A stretch of DNA of 64,000 nt from Anaeromyxobacter sp. (GTDB taxonomy: Bacteria > Myxococcota > Myxococcia > Myxococcales > Anaeromyxobacteraceae), in the NCBI GenBank assembly GCA_016718565.1, contig JADKCZ010000001.1, positions 868,001 to 932,000 on the forward strand, written 5' to 3'. Below the pieces are notes generated by a model, which saw only the letters and a program-made list of their open reading frames with translations, was not told the DNA's origin and did no database searches. The position numbers were made by a program, and so were the translations under genes. The first letter of the stretch is position 1, and every line of letters starts with the position of its first letter. Below are positions 38,396 to 52,435 of the stretch, one piece after another.

Positions 38396-40120
38396 CTAGG
38401 ACTTTCCGAGCTTGGCCTTGAGCAGGTCGCCCAGGGTGCCGAAGCCCTTGCCGCCGCCCTTGGGCTTCTGCGTCTCCATGTAGGCGCGGGCGTCGGCCCG
38501 CTCGGCGGCGTCCACCGCGCCGGTCTTGGAGAGCCGGAAGCGCCCCTGCTCGTCGATCTGCAGGACCAGGGCCGGGAAGGCATCGCCCGCCTTGAAGGCG
38601 CGGCGCAGGTCGGTGCCGTGCGGCGTGCCGGTCTCGGAGGCGGGCACCAGGCCGCGCCCGCCGGCGAACTTCACGAAGAGGCCGAAGGACTCGATCTTGT
38701 CCACCGCGGCCTCCACCACGTCGCCGGCCTTGGGGGGCGGCGGCGGGGCGGGGCGGGCCGGCCGCTCGGCGCCGGGCGCCACCGGCTTGGGCTCGGGGCG
38801 GGGCGTCAGCGCCTTCACGGAGAGGGCGATGCGCTCGCCCTTCTTCGGGTCCTCGTCGATGCGCAGCACCGTCACGGTGACGGCGTCGCCGCTCTTCAGC
38901 AGGTCCTGGGGCTTCGACACCCGGTCCCAGGCCAGCTCGGAGACGTGCACCAGCCCCTCCACGCCGCCCAGGTCCACGAACGCGCCGTAGTCCTGCACGC
39001 TGGTGACGGTGCCCTCGAAGACCGCCCCGGCCTGGAGCCGCTGCCGGGTGAGCGCCGCCTTCTCGGCCCGCTCGGCCTCCAGCAGCACGCGGCGCGACAG
39101 CACCACGTCGCGGTCGTCGGCCTTGGTGACCCGGAACTGCAGCTTCTGGCCGATCAGGGTGGTGGCGTCGCCCACGAAGCGGACGTCGATGTGCGACATG
39201 GGGCAGAAGGCCCGCACGCCCTGGACCTCCACCTCGAGGCCGCCCTTGTTGACGGCCTTGACCAGCCCCTCGACCGGCAGGCCGGTGTGGGCCGCCTCGA
39301 TGACGGCCTCCCGGGCGTGGTCGCGCGAGGTGGCGCTGGCGCGGCCGATGCTGACCTGCACCCCGCGGTCGCCGCCCTTCACCACCACGGCGTCGAGGAT
39401 GTCGCCCACCCGGGAGGTGACGGTGCCCTCGGCGTCCTGCAGCTCGATGGTCTCGATCATGCCGTCGGCCAGGCCGCTGCCCAGGTCGAGGAAGGTGGTC
39501 TCCTGGCCGATCTGGATGATCTTGCCGGCCACCTTCTCGCCCGCCTGGAAGCGGCGGCGCTTCTGGCTGGCGCCGGCGGCGCCGGCCAGCAGGTCGGCGA
39601 AGGAGCCCTCGTCCGCCACGGCCGCCTCGGGGGCGGGCGGCGGCTCGCCGGCGGGCAGGCCGGGCGCGCTGGACTGGCCGGGCTGGCCGGCGTCGTGGTC
39701 GAACTTCGGGAAGCGCGGCTTGTCGCGCTCGCCGCGCGGGCCGCGCCGCTCGCCGCCTGGGCCGCCTGGGCCGCGCCCGGGCGGGCCGCCGCGGCCGCCG
39801 CCCGGTCCGCGGGCGCCCTGGAAGCGGGGCTGCACGCCGCCGGCGCCCTCGCGGGCGGGCGCGGCCGGCGGGGCGGCGGGCGCCCCCGAGGGGAGCGCGG
39901 CCTCCGGGGAGGCGGGCGCCGGCGCGGCCCCGCCCAGCTCGGCCTTCTTCTGATCGGCCAGGCGCTGCCAGAGCGGCCGTCCGTCCGGCTTCTCGGTCCG
40001 GGCGGGGGCGGCGTCGAGGGACTCCACCACCGGCACCTCGAGGGGGGTGCCGGGCGGCGGCGGCTTGACGTGCCCCTTGCGGATCACCACGGGGCCTGCG
40101 GGCTTCTTCTCGTCGGTCAT
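38396..40120 (-). CDS. S1-domain RNA-binding protein with Gly/Arg-rich N-terminus
   Basis: A 574-residue protein. Residues about 75-180 are low complexity and rich in Gly, Pro, Arg (GARGPGGGRGGPPGRGPGGP). Four S1-type OB folds follow: GEKVAGKIIQIGQETTFLDLG, GLVKAVNKGGLEVEVQGVRAFCP, GTVTSVQDYGAFVDLGGVEGLVHVSE and a diverged VDKIESFGLFVKFAGGRGLVPASE. The third is the most typical. It resembles ribosomal protein S1 paralogues and other RNA-binding S1 proteins, but with four rather than six domains it is not RpsA itself. ATGs at 40120 and 40135 are possible; 40120 is preferred because a TATGCC box lies 10 nt before it. Confidence 0.8.
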   Translation of the reverse strand: MTDEKKPAGPVVIRKGHVKPPPPGTPLEVPVVESLDAAPARTEKPDGRPLWQRLADQKKAELGGAAPAPASPEAALPSGAPAAPPAAPAREGAGGVQPRFQGARGPGGGRGGPPGRGPGGPGGERRGPRGERDKPRFPKFDHDAGQPGQSSAPGLPAGEPPPAPEAAVADEGSFADLLAGAAGASQKRRRFQAGEKVAGKIIQIGQETTFLDLGSGLADGMIETIELQDAEGTVTSRVGDILDAVVVKGGDRGVQVSIGRASATSRDHAREAVIEAAHTGLPVEGLVKAVNKGGLEVEVQGVRAFCPMSHIDVRFVGDATTLIGQKLQFRVTKADDRDVVLSRRVLLEAERAEKAALTRQRLQAGAVFEGTVTSVQDYGAFVDLGGVEGLVHVSELAWDRVSKPQDLLKSGDAVTVTVLRIDEDPKKGERIALSVKALTPRPEPKPVAPGAERPARPAPPPPPKAGDVVEAAVDKIESFGLFVKFAGGRGLVPASETGTPHGTDLRRAFKAGDAFPALVLQIDEQGRFRLSKTGAVDAAERADARAYMETQKPKGGGKGFGTLGDLLKAKLGKS

Positions 40121-40130
40121 GGGCGGGGGT

Positions 40131-40136
40131 GGCATA
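40131..40136 (-). promoter_or_regulatory. -10-like box TATGCC close to the start codon
   Basis: Reverse-strand TGCTATGCC, with an extended -10 TG, ends 10 nt before the ATG at 40120. The alternative ATG at 40135 would lie inside it. Confidence 0.35.
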
Positions 40137-40197
40137 GCACACGCGAAATGGCGCGGGGAGGGGCGCGCCGGCCGTGACGCGCCGGCGCCGCGTGGGC

Positions 40198-40203
40198 TAC
40201 AAC
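40198..40203 (+). promoter_or_regulatory. -10-like box TACAAC close to the start codon
   Basis: GGGCTACAACCCGGCC runs straight into the ATG at 40210; the box ends 6 nt before it, with no ribosome site. Confidence 0.4.
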
Positions 40204-40209
40204 CCGGCC

Positions 40210-40554
40210 ATGCCGGGCCGCACCGTCATCTTCCTCGCCCACGCCGACCCGGACGCGCTCCGCAGCGCCGGGTCCTGCGCCCTGGCGGCCGTCTCCCTGG
40301 AGGACCGGGTGGACGTCTTCCTCACCGGTCCGGCCGTGCCGGCGCTGGTGGCCGCCTTCGACGCCGACCCCGACGAGCCCGGCGCGCTGCTGCAGCAGGC
40401 GCGGGCGCTGGGCGCCCGCCTGGTGGCCTGCTCGGCCAGCGTGGTGGAGCAGCGGGTGGACCTCGGCGAGGCCGAGCGGGCCCTCGACGCGGTGGTGGGC
40501 TGGCCCACCATCCTGGAGTGGTCGCGCGGGGTGGTGGACCGGTTCAGCTTCTGA
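40210..40554 (+). CDS. Small DsrE-like hypothetical protein
   Basis: A 114-residue soluble protein. The layout TVIFLAHADPDALRSAGSCALAAVSLEDRVDVFLTGPAVPAL, then LLQQARALGARLVACSASVV and ending VGWPTILEWSRG, resembles the DsrE/DsrF-like fold: a first strand with a loop, a VDVFL strand, and a small-residue cysteine segment. Cys23 and the Cys in VACSAS could be reactive, as in sulfur-relay proteins, but the similarity is weak by eye. It lies alone between divergent S1 and convergent pncB genes. Confidence 0.55.
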   Translation: MPGRTVIFLAHADPDALRSAGSCALAAVSLEDRVDVFLTGPAVPALVAAFDADPDEPGALLQQARALGARLVACSASVVEQRVDLGEAERALDAVVGWPTILEWSRGVVDRFSF

Positions 40555-40583
40555 CCGGGCCCGCCGCCCGGTAGGCCGGGCCG

Positions 40584-42059
40584 CTAGCGGGGCGACCGCC
40601 GCGCCGCCAGGGTCAGCTCCACCCGCAGGTCGGAGAGCCGCCGCTCCAGCCCCACCGGGAACTGGTGCGGGTTGACGAAGCGCCGCACCCCGGCGTGCAG
40701 CGAGGCCACCTGCAGGCGGGCCCGGGTGCGGCAGGCCTCCAGCGGCGGCGGCGTGTAGACCCGGCGCCCGCCGCGGAAGACGGGCACCAGCAGGTCCTCG
40801 GACTGGCCGCCCTCCGGCAGCTGGCGCCGGCGCGTCACGTCCAGCGGGTCCACGATCACCGGCGCGGCCGGCAGCCCCAGGTCGAGGTCGTAGATGGCGT
40901 CGGCCAGGAAGCCGGAGGGCCCGGCGAAGCGGCGCACCTGCAGCCGACCCGGCACGGTGGTCTTGCCGGCCGCCTCGGAGACCTTGAGCCGGGGCCGCCA
41001 GGGCGCGCCGGGGTGGTCGCGCACCGCGCCCAGCTTGTAGACGCCCCCCAGCGAGCCGTCCTCGGCCCCGGTCACCAGGCGGGTGCCCACCCCCCAGACC
41101 GCGATGCGCGCCCCCTGGTCCACCAGGCTCTGCATGATGGTCTCGTCGAGCTCGTTGGAGGCCATCACCACCGCCTCGGGGAAGCCGGCCTCGTCGAGCA
41201 GGCGCCTGGCCTCGATGGAGAGCCAGGCGAGATCGCCCGAGTCGAGCCGCACCCCCACCAGCGGCTTGCCGCGCGCCCGGAGCCAGCGCCCCACCTCGAT
41301 GGCGTGGCGCACCCCGTCGAGCGTGGCGTAGGTGTCCACCAGGAAGACGCAGTTGCCGGGCAGCGCCTCGGCGTAGGCCTGGAAGGCGGCCTGCTCGTCG
41401 TCGTGCAGCATGACCCAGGCGTGGGCGTGGGTGCCGCGCACCGGGATGCCGTAGAGCTTGCCGGCCAGCGTGTTGGAGGTGGCGGCGCAGCCGCCCAGGT
41501 AGGCGGCCCGGCTGGCCGAGAGCGCGCCGTCGATGCCCTGGGCGCGGCGCAGCCCGAACTCCAGCACCGGCGCGCCGCGGGCCGCCAGCGCCAGCCGGGC
41601 GGCCTTGGTGGCCACCAGCGACTGGAAGTTGACCACCGCCAGCAGCGCCGACTCCAGCAGGAGGGCCGGGATGACCGGCCCCTCCACCCGCACCACCGGC
41701 TCCTGCGGGAAGACCACCGTGCCCTCCGGCACCGCGTCCACGTCCAGGTCGAGCTCCAGCCGGCCCAGCATCTCCAGGAAGCCGGCGTCGAAGAGCGGCT
41801 CGCCGTCGGCGCCCAGCTGCAGGGCCAGGAAGGCCAGGTCGTCGGGCGCGAAGCGCAGGTGCTCGACCAGGTCGATGGCCTGCTCCAGCCCGGCCGCCAC
41901 GGTGAAGCCGCCCTGGAACGGGTGGCGCCGGAAGGCCAGCGTGAAGGAGGCCTGCCTGGCGGCCGCGCCGCTCCGCCAGGCGGCGCAGGCCATGGTGAGC
42001 TCGTAGAAGTCGGTGAGCAGCGCCAGCGAGGGGCGGTAGAGCGCGGAGGGGACGGGCAT
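40584..42059 (-). CDS. pncB: Nicotinate phosphoribosyltransferase
   Basis: A 491-residue enzyme that salvages nicotinate to nicotinate mononucleotide for NAD synthesis. Characteristic blocks are LLTDFYELTMACAAWRSG at the N-terminus, EFGLRRAQGIDGALSASRAAYLGGCAATSN with the phosphoribosyl site, VDTYATLDGVRHAIEVGRW, VRLDSGDLAWLSIEARRLLDEAG and IAVWGVGTRLVTG. It belongs to the longer PncB2-like branch. A TACAAC box lies 14 nt before the ATG with GAGG between. It is divergent from aconitase over a 115-nt gap. Confidence 0.93.
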   Translation of the reverse strand: MPVPSALYRPSLALLTDFYELTMACAAWRSGAAARQASFTLAFRRHPFQGGFTVAAGLEQAIDLVEHLRFAPDDLAFLALQLGADGEPLFDAGFLEMLGRLELDLDVDAVPEGTVVFPQEPVVRVEGPVIPALLLESALLAVVNFQSLVATKAARLALAARGAPVLEFGLRRAQGIDGALSASRAAYLGGCAATSNTLAGKLYGIPVRGTHAHAWVMLHDDEQAAFQAYAEALPGNCVFLVDTYATLDGVRHAIEVGRWLRARGKPLVGVRLDSGDLAWLSIEARRLLDEAGFPEAVVMASNELDETIMQSLVDQGARIAVWGVGTRLVTGAEDGSLGGVYKLGAVRDHPGAPWRPRLKVSEAAGKTTVPGRLQVRRFAGPSGFLADAIYDLDLGLPAAPVIVDPLDVTRRRQLPEGGQSEDLLVPVFRGGRRVYTPPPLEACRTRARLQVASLHAGVRRFVNPHQFPVGLERRLSDLRVELTLAARRSPR

Positions 42060-42174
42060 GGGACCTCACCCGGGTTGTAGCAGCGACGCGGCGCCGCAGC
42101 ACCCTCGCCGCGGTGGCCCGGCCGCCCGGCCGCGCCTACACTTGGGCCTCCCCTCGCCCCGCCAGGAGCCCTCC

Positions 42175-44925
<2,751 letters not shown>

Positions 44926-44946
44926 GGGCGGGGCCCGGCCCGCGCC

Positions 44947-45255
44947 TCACAGCCGGAGCAGCAGCGCCAGCGCCACCTGCAGCAGCCCCACGAAGGCCAG
45001 GATGGAGGCCGCCGTGAGCGGCCCCTTGCCGCCGGCGCGCCACCAGAGCGCCACCCCGGGCACCGCGATGCCCGCGCCCAGGGCCAGGGCCAGGGTGGGC
45101 CCGGGCAGCGCCACCCGGAACCAGCGCTCCGCCAGCGCCACCTCGGCGCCGGCGGCCAGCAGGGCCACCAGGGGCAGGGCGCGGGCGCCCGCGGTGAAGA
45201 AGAGCCAGCCGGCGGCGAGGACCGCCGAGGCGGCCAGGGCGGTGTGGAGCGTCAT
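44947..45255 (-). CDS. Hypothetical small integral membrane protein
   Basis: A 102-residue, very hydrophobic protein with about four helices: ALAASAVLAAGWLFFTAGA, LPLVALLAAGAEVALA, LALALGAGIAVPGVALWW and ILAFVGLLQVALALLL. I recognise no family. It converges on acnA with only 21 nt between stops, and the repeat cluster at 45312-45442 lies just upstream. A TAGAAG box (45264-45269) lies 8 nt before its ATG and there is no ribosome site. Codon usage is consistent with a real gene. Confidence 0.6.
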   Translation of the reverse strand: MTLHTALAASAVLAAGWLFFTAGARALPLVALLAAGAEVALAERWFRVALPGPTLALALGAGIAVPGVALWWRAGGKGPLTAASILAFVGLLQVALALLLRL

Positions 45256-45263
45256 GGGGTGCG

Positions 45264-45269
45264 CTTCTA
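45264..45269 (-). promoter_or_regulatory. -10-like box TAGAAG close to the start codon
   Basis: Reverse-strand TAGAAG ends 8 nt before the ATG at 45255 of the small membrane protein, with no ribosome site between. Confidence 0.35.
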
Positions 45270-45311
45270 GGGGCGGGGCGCGCCCGGCGCAAGAAACCGG
45301 CGGCGGACGGC

Positions 45312-45442
45312 GGGTGGGGTCGAGGTCAGGGTCGGGGTCAGGGCGCTCTGCTCACCCTCTCCCCCAGCTGGCTGGGGGAGAGGGCCGGGGTGAGGGGGCA
45401 CCTGGGCCCGGGTCGGGGTCGCGGTCAGGGTCGGGGTCGCGC
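45312..45442. repeat. Composite repeat: REP-like palindrome (copy 2) flanked by GGTCGG/GGTCAG units
   Basis: A palindrome with 14-bp arms (CCCTCTCCCCCAGC at 45355-45368 and its complement at 45371-45384) is followed by CCGGGGTGAGGGG, as in copy 1. On both sides lie short runs of GGTCGGGGTC-type hexamers (about 45316-45342 and 45410-45441). This fills most of the 256-nt gap between the membrane protein gene and ribF; no gene is seen there. Confidence 0.8.
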
Positions 45443-45496
45443 CTCCGTTCGGCTCTCGCCCGCCGCGCCCGATTGACGCCGCCGCCGCCTCGGGCC

Positions 45497-45502
45497 TATC
45501 CG
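45497..45502 (+). promoter_or_regulatory. -10-like box TATCCG close to the start codon
   Basis: CCTATCCGTTGTCCCGC leads into the ATG at 45512; the box ends 9 nt before it and no ribosome site is present. Confidence 0.35.
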
Positions 45503-45511
45503 TTGTCCCGC

Positions 45512-46492
45512 ATGCAGGTCTTCACCTCACTGGCCGAGGCCGCGGCCTCCGGGCTGCTCGCCGGCGGCGCGGTGGCCATCGGCAACTTCGACGGGGTCCA
45601 CCTGGGCCACCAGGCGCTGGTGGCCCGCGCCCTCGAGCTGGCCCGCGCCCGCGGCGCCCGGGCCGGGGTGCTCACCTTCGAGCCCCACCCGGTGCGGGCC
45701 CTCCGGCCGCAGCTGGCCCCGCCCCTCCTCACCCCGCTGCCGCGCAAGCTCGAGCTGCTGGCCCAGGCCGGCCTCGACGCCGTGGTGGTGCAGCCCTTCG
45801 ACCTGGGCTACGCCGCCACCAGCGCCGAGGGCTTCGTCTCCCGCGACCTGGCCGGCGCGCTCCGGGTGGCCGACGTGGTGGTCGGCTGGGACTTCACCGC
45901 TGGTCACGAGCGAGCCCGCGTGGCGGCGCTGCGCCCGCTGCTCCTGGCGCACGGCCTCACCCTCGGCGTGGTCGAGCCGGTGGCCGAGGGCGGGCTGACC
46001 GTCTCCTCCACCAAGATCCGCGAGTTCCTGCTGGAGGGGAAGGTGGAGGCGGCGGCGCTGCTGCTGACCCGCCCCCACGACGTGGACGGCCGGGTGGTGC
46101 CGGGCGCCGGCCGCGGGCGGGGCCTGGGGTTCGCCACCGCCAACCTGCTCGGCGACGGCCTGCTCCCGCAGAACGGGGTCTACGCGGTGCGGGTCCGGCT
46201 GGGCCCGCCGGCCGGGCCGGGTGGGCCCGGCGCGCCCCTGGCCGACGGCCCGCTCCAGGGCGGCGTCTGCAACGTGGGGGTGAAGCCGACCGTGGAGGCC
46301 GCCGGACGGGTGACCGCCGAGGTGCACCTGCTCGACTTCCCCGGGCACGACCTCTACGGGGCCGCCATCCGGGTGGCCTTCCTGGCCCGCCTGCGGGACG
46401 AGCGGCGCTTCCCCTCGCTGGAGGCCCTCACGGCCCAGATCGCCGACGACGCCGGGCGGGCCCGCGCGCTGCTGCGCGCCGCGGCCCCCTGA
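45512..46492 (+). CDS. ribF: Bifunctional riboflavin kinase / FAD synthetase
   Basis: A 326-residue RibF that phosphorylates riboflavin to FMN and adenylates it to FAD. The N-terminal nucleotidyltransferase half has IGNFDGVHLGHQ, FEPHPVRAL and VSSTKIREFLLEGKVEAA. The C-terminal kinase half has GRGRGLGFATANL, NGVYAVRV and VGVKPTV, then HLLDFPGHDLYG. A short Pro/Gly-rich insertion in the kinase half (PPAGPGGPGAPLADGPL) is not usual. The in-frame sequence upstream of 45512 is repeat DNA, which supports this start. Confidence 0.93.
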   Translation: MQVFTSLAEAAASGLLAGGAVAIGNFDGVHLGHQALVARALELARARGARAGVLTFEPHPVRALRPQLAPPLLTPLPRKLELLAQAGLDAVVVQPFDLGYAATSAEGFVSRDLAGALRVADVVVGWDFTAGHERARVAALRPLLLAHGLTLGVVEPVAEGGLTVSSTKIREFLLEGKVEAAALLLTRPHDVDGRVVPGAGRGRGLGFATANLLGDGLLPQNGVYAVRVRLGPPAGPGGPGAPLADGPLQGGVCNVGVKPTVEAAGRVTAEVHLLDFPGHDLYGAAIRVAFLARLRDERRFPSLEALTAQIADDAGRARALLRAAAP

Positions 46493-46537
46493 GGCGATTT
46501 TCCCTGGAAATCCGGGGGTTCTGGCGCGGTCGGTTCC

Positions 46538-46567
46538 TTGACCCCCCCGCGAACCCCCTGCTACTGT
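46538..46567 (+). promoter_or_regulatory. Sigma70-like promoter of the pilBTCSR cluster
   Basis: TTGACC (46538-46543), an 18-nt spacer and TACTGT (46562-46567) form one of the best housekeeping-type promoters in the window. Transcription would begin near 46574, about 43 nt before the pilB ATG. The intervening leader has a weak GGGG ribosome site. Confidence 0.65.
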
Positions 46568-46616
46568 CGGTGGCGCTGCCCACCTCTTCCAGGCACCACA
46601 GCGGGGATCTTGAGAC

Positions 46617-48323
<1,707 letters not shown>

Positions 48324-48382
48324 TCCCTGACTGAGGGCCCGGCCCCGCGCCCCGGCGCGGCGGCGGCCCACGGAGTGACGAC

Positions 48383-49483
<1,101 letters not shown>

Positions 49484-49550
49484 GCGCCGCGGATTCGACC
49501 ACCGCCCCACCGCACGCTAGCATCGACCTTCGGACCCTCACGAGGCGCAC

Positions 49551-50816
49551 ATGGCCCAGGCCGCAGCCGCAACCCAGAAGACCAAGCCCGCCCAGGTGGT
49601 GGTGAAGAAGACCCCGGTCTGGAAGTGGTCGGGCAAGACCAAGCAGGGCGAGGTCAAGTCCGGCGAGATCGAGGCCCAGGACGCCGCGGCGGTGGAGCAG
49701 CGGCTGCGCCAGATGGGCATCGAGCCGGTCAAGGTCAAGAAGAAGCCCAAGGAGCTCCACCTCAAGATCCCCGGCATGGGCGGGGTCGGCACCAAGGACA
49801 TCCTCATCTTCACCCGGCAGTTCTCGGTGATGATCGACGCCGGCCTGCCGCTGGTGCAGGCCCTCGACATCATCGGCACCCAGAACGACAACCCGGCCTT
49901 CCGCTCCGTCCTCCTGGCCATCAAGTCCCGGGTCGAGGCCGGCTCCACCTTCGCCGACGCCCTGGCCGAGCACCCCAAGGTCTTCGACGAGCTCTTCACC
50001 CAGCTGGTCCGGGCCGGCGAGATCGGCGGCATCCTCGACACCATCCTGCAGCGGCTCGGCGCCTACATCGAGAAGAACGAGAAGCTGAAGCGGCGCGTCA
50101 AGGGCGCCATGGTCTACCCGGTCATCGTGCTCAGCGTGGCGGTGGGCGTGGTGCTGGTGCTCATCGCCTACGTGGTGCCGACCTTCGAGAAGATGTTCAA
50201 GGACATGGGCGGCTCGCTGCCGGCGCCGACCCAGATCCTCATCGACATCTCGCACGGCTTCCGCAACAACTGGTACCTCATCATCGGGATCCCGACCGCG
50301 CTCTTCATCGGCTTCAAGGCCTGGATCTCCCGGGGGCGCGGGCAGGAGCTGTGGCACGGCTTCGTGCTCAAGACGCCCATGTTCGGGCCGCTCATCCGCA
50401 AGGTGGCGGTGGCCCGCTTCACCCGCACCCTCGGCACCATGCTCTCCTCGGGCGTGCCCATCCTGGACGCGCTGGAGATCGTGGCCAAGTCGGCCGGCAA
50501 CAAGACCATCGAGCACGCCATCCTCTACGTGCGGGCCAAGATCTCGGAGGGCAAGAACATCGCCGGCCCGCTGGCCGAGACCAAGGTCTTCCCGCCCATG
50601 GTGGTGCAGATGATCGGCGTGGGCGAGGCCACCGGCGCCATGGACCAGATGCTCGGCAAGATCGCCGACTTCTACGACGACGAGGTGGACGTGGCGGTGC
50701 AGTCGCTCACCAGCGCCATCGAGCCGCTCATGATGGTCTTCCTGGGCGGCACCGTCGGCTACTTCATGATCGCCATGTACCTGCCCATCTTCACCATGGC
50801 CGGGAACATCAAGTAG
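49551..50816 (+). CDS. pilC: Type IV pilus inner-membrane platform protein PilC
   Basis: A 421-residue T2SSF-family platform protein linking the PilB/PilT motors to pilin subunits in the inner membrane. Two homologous cytoplasmic domains (ILIFTRQFSVMIDAGLPLVQALDI and VARFTRTLGTMLSSGVPILDALEI) precede the membrane segments (GAMVYPVIVLSVAVGVVLVLI; LMMVFLGGTVGYFMIAMYLPIF). A Lys-rich N-terminal extension contains the VWKWSGKTKQGEVKSGEIEA segment. GAGG lies about 6 nt before the ATG. pilS starts 2 nt after its stop. Confidence 0.95.
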   Translation: MAQAAAATQKTKPAQVVVKKTPVWKWSGKTKQGEVKSGEIEAQDAAAVEQRLRQMGIEPVKVKKKPKELHLKIPGMGGVGTKDILIFTRQFSVMIDAGLPLVQALDIIGTQNDNPAFRSVLLAIKSRVEAGSTFADALAEHPKVFDELFTQLVRAGEIGGILDTILQRLGAYIEKNEKLKRRVKGAMVYPVIVLSVAVGVVLVLIAYVVPTFEKMFKDMGGSLPAPTQILIDISHGFRNNWYLIIGIPTALFIGFKAWISRGRGQELWHGFVLKTPMFGPLIRKVAVARFTRTLGTMLSSGVPILDALEIVAKSAGNKTIEHAILYVRAKISEGKNIAGPLAETKVFPPMVVQMIGVGEATGAMDQMLGKIADFYDDEVDVAVQSLTSAIEPLMMVFLGGTVGYFMIAMYLPIFTMAGNIK

Positions 50817-50818
50817 GC

Positions 50819-52423
50819 ATGGCGGAGACGGCCGGCGCCCCGGCGGACCCGGCGCTCCACAAGAAGCTGGTCTGGCTCACCTTCTTCCGCCTGGTCTCGG
50901 TCACCGTGCTGCTGGTCGGCACGGTGGCGGTCTCCTGGAACGTCGCCGAGGAGAAGGCCTCGTTCACCGGGCCGCTCTACGGCCTGGTCATCGGCACCTA
51001 CCTGGCGGCCCTGGCCTCGGCCTGGTGGCTGCGCCTGGGCCGGGCGCTGCGCCCGCTGGCCTACGCCCAGATCGCCTTCGACGTGGCCACCGCGGCGGCG
51101 GTGGTGGGCTTCACCGGCTGGGCCGAGAGCGTCTTCGTCTTCATGTTCTCGCTGGCCATCGTCAACGGCGCCATCCTGCTCTACCGGCGCGGCGCGCTGA
51201 TCGCCCTGCTGCTGGCCCTGCTCACCTACCTGGGGCTGGAGCTCTTGCTGGCCCGCGCCGCCGGGGCGCCCCCCTGGCCGCTGCTCTTCGTGCACGCCGG
51301 CGCCTTCGCGGCCACCGCCGCCCTGGCCGGCTACCTGGCCGAGCAGCTGCGCCACACCGGCGAGCGGCTGGCCGAGCGCGAGAGCGACCTGGCCGCCATC
51401 ACCGCCCTGCACGAGTCCATCGTGCAGTCGGTGACCAGCGGGTTGGTGACCCTGGACGTGGCCGGGCGGGTCACCTTCCTCAACCGGGCCGGTGAGCAGA
51501 TCATGGGGCTCGGCCGGCGCGAGGTGGTGGGCCAGCCGGCGGCGCGCTGGTTCGCGGCCTTCCGCACCGACACCGCCCGCGGCGAGACCGACCTGGTCGC
51601 CGCCGGCGGCGCGGCGCTGCGGCTGGGCTACTCCACCTTCCCGCTCCTGGGGCGGAGCGGCCGGGCGCTCGGCACGGCCGTCATCTTCCAGGACCTGACC
51701 GAGCTCCGGGCCATGGAGGTCAGGCTGGGGCGCTCCGAGCGGCTGGCCGACCTGGGGCAGCTGGCGGCCGGCCTGGCCCACGAGCTGCGCAACCCGCTGG
51801 CCTCCATGATGGGCTCGGTCGAGCTGCTGCGCGCCTCCAGCCTGGGCGAGGACGACCGCCGCCTGCTCGACATCGTGCTGCGCGAGGGCGGCCGGCTGGC
51901 CCAGCTGGTCACCGAGTTCCTGGCCTTCGCCCGCCCCACCCCGCCGCGGCGCGAGCCGGTGGACCTGGCGGCCCTGGCGGCCGAGACCCTGGAGGCCTTC
52001 ACCTTCGACCCGGCCGCGGCCGGGCTGGAGCTGGCGCGGCGCCTCGAGCCGGCCACCACCCGCGGCGACGCCGACCAGCTCCGCCAGGTGCTGTGGAACC
52101 TGCTGGTCAACGCCGCCCAGGCGCTGGGGGCGGGGTCGGCCGGCGGCGGGCGCGGCCGCATCGAGGTGGCCTGCGGGCCCGCCCCGGGCGGCGGGGCGCT
52201 GCTCTCGGTGGCCGACGACGGCCCGGGCATCGACCCGGAGGACCGGCCCCGCCTCTTCACCCCCTTCTTCACCACCAAGCCGGAGGGCACCGGCCTCGGG
52301 CTGGCCACCATCCACCGCATCGTGGACGCCCACGGCGGGGCCGTGGCGGTGGAGGGCGAGCCGGGGCGCGGCGCGCGCTTCACGGTGCGCCTGCCCGGCG
52401 CGGCCGGGCCGGCCCCGGGGTAG
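50819..52423 (+). CDS. pilS: Sensor histidine kinase PilS
   Basis: A 534-residue membrane kinase. About six helices fill residues 15-180, then a PAS domain (ITALHESIVQSVTSGLVTLD to the RAGEQIMGLGRREVVG region) and a HisKA domain with His321 in AAGLAHELRNPLASMMGS. The ATPase has N-box WNLLVNAAQAL, ADDGPGI, FFTTKPEGTGLGLA. PilS senses a pilus-related signal, pilin itself in Pseudomonas, and phosphorylates PilR. The start is 2 nt after the pilC stop, and the stop codon TAG is part of a -10-like box before pilR. Confidence 0.93.
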   Translation: MAETAGAPADPALHKKLVWLTFFRLVSVTVLLVGTVAVSWNVAEEKASFTGPLYGLVIGTYLAALASAWWLRLGRALRPLAYAQIAFDVATAAAVVGFTGWAESVFVFMFSLAIVNGAILLYRRGALIALLLALLTYLGLELLLARAAGAPPWPLLFVHAGAFAATAALAGYLAEQLRHTGERLAERESDLAAITALHESIVQSVTSGLVTLDVAGRVTFLNRAGEQIMGLGRREVVGQPAARWFAAFRTDTARGETDLVAAGGAALRLGYSTFPLLGRSGRALGTAVIFQDLTELRAMEVRLGRSERLADLGQLAAGLAHELRNPLASMMGSVELLRASSLGEDDRRLLDIVLREGGRLAQLVTEFLAFARPTPPRREPVDLAALAAETLEAFTFDPAAAGLELARRLEPATTRGDADQLRQVLWNLLVNAAQALGAGSAGGGRGRIEVACGPAPGGGALLSVADDGPGIDPEDRPRLFTPFFTTKPEGTGLGLATIHRIVDAHGGAVAVEGEPGRGARFTVRLPGAAGPAPG

Positions 52424-52426
52424 GAT
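52421..52426 (+). promoter_or_regulatory. -10-like box TAGGAT over the pilS stop codon
   Basis: TAGGAT begins with the pilS TAG and ends 9 nt before the pilR ATG. It could give pilR extra, short-leader transcripts independent of the operon. Confidence 0.4.
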
Positions 52427-52435
52427 GCCGCACCC

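Noticed and set aside
40121..40135. Start of the S1 protein at 40135 (MPPPP)
   Set aside because: It lies inside a TATGCC box and adds only a proline run; 40120 is more consistent with spacing seen at other genes.
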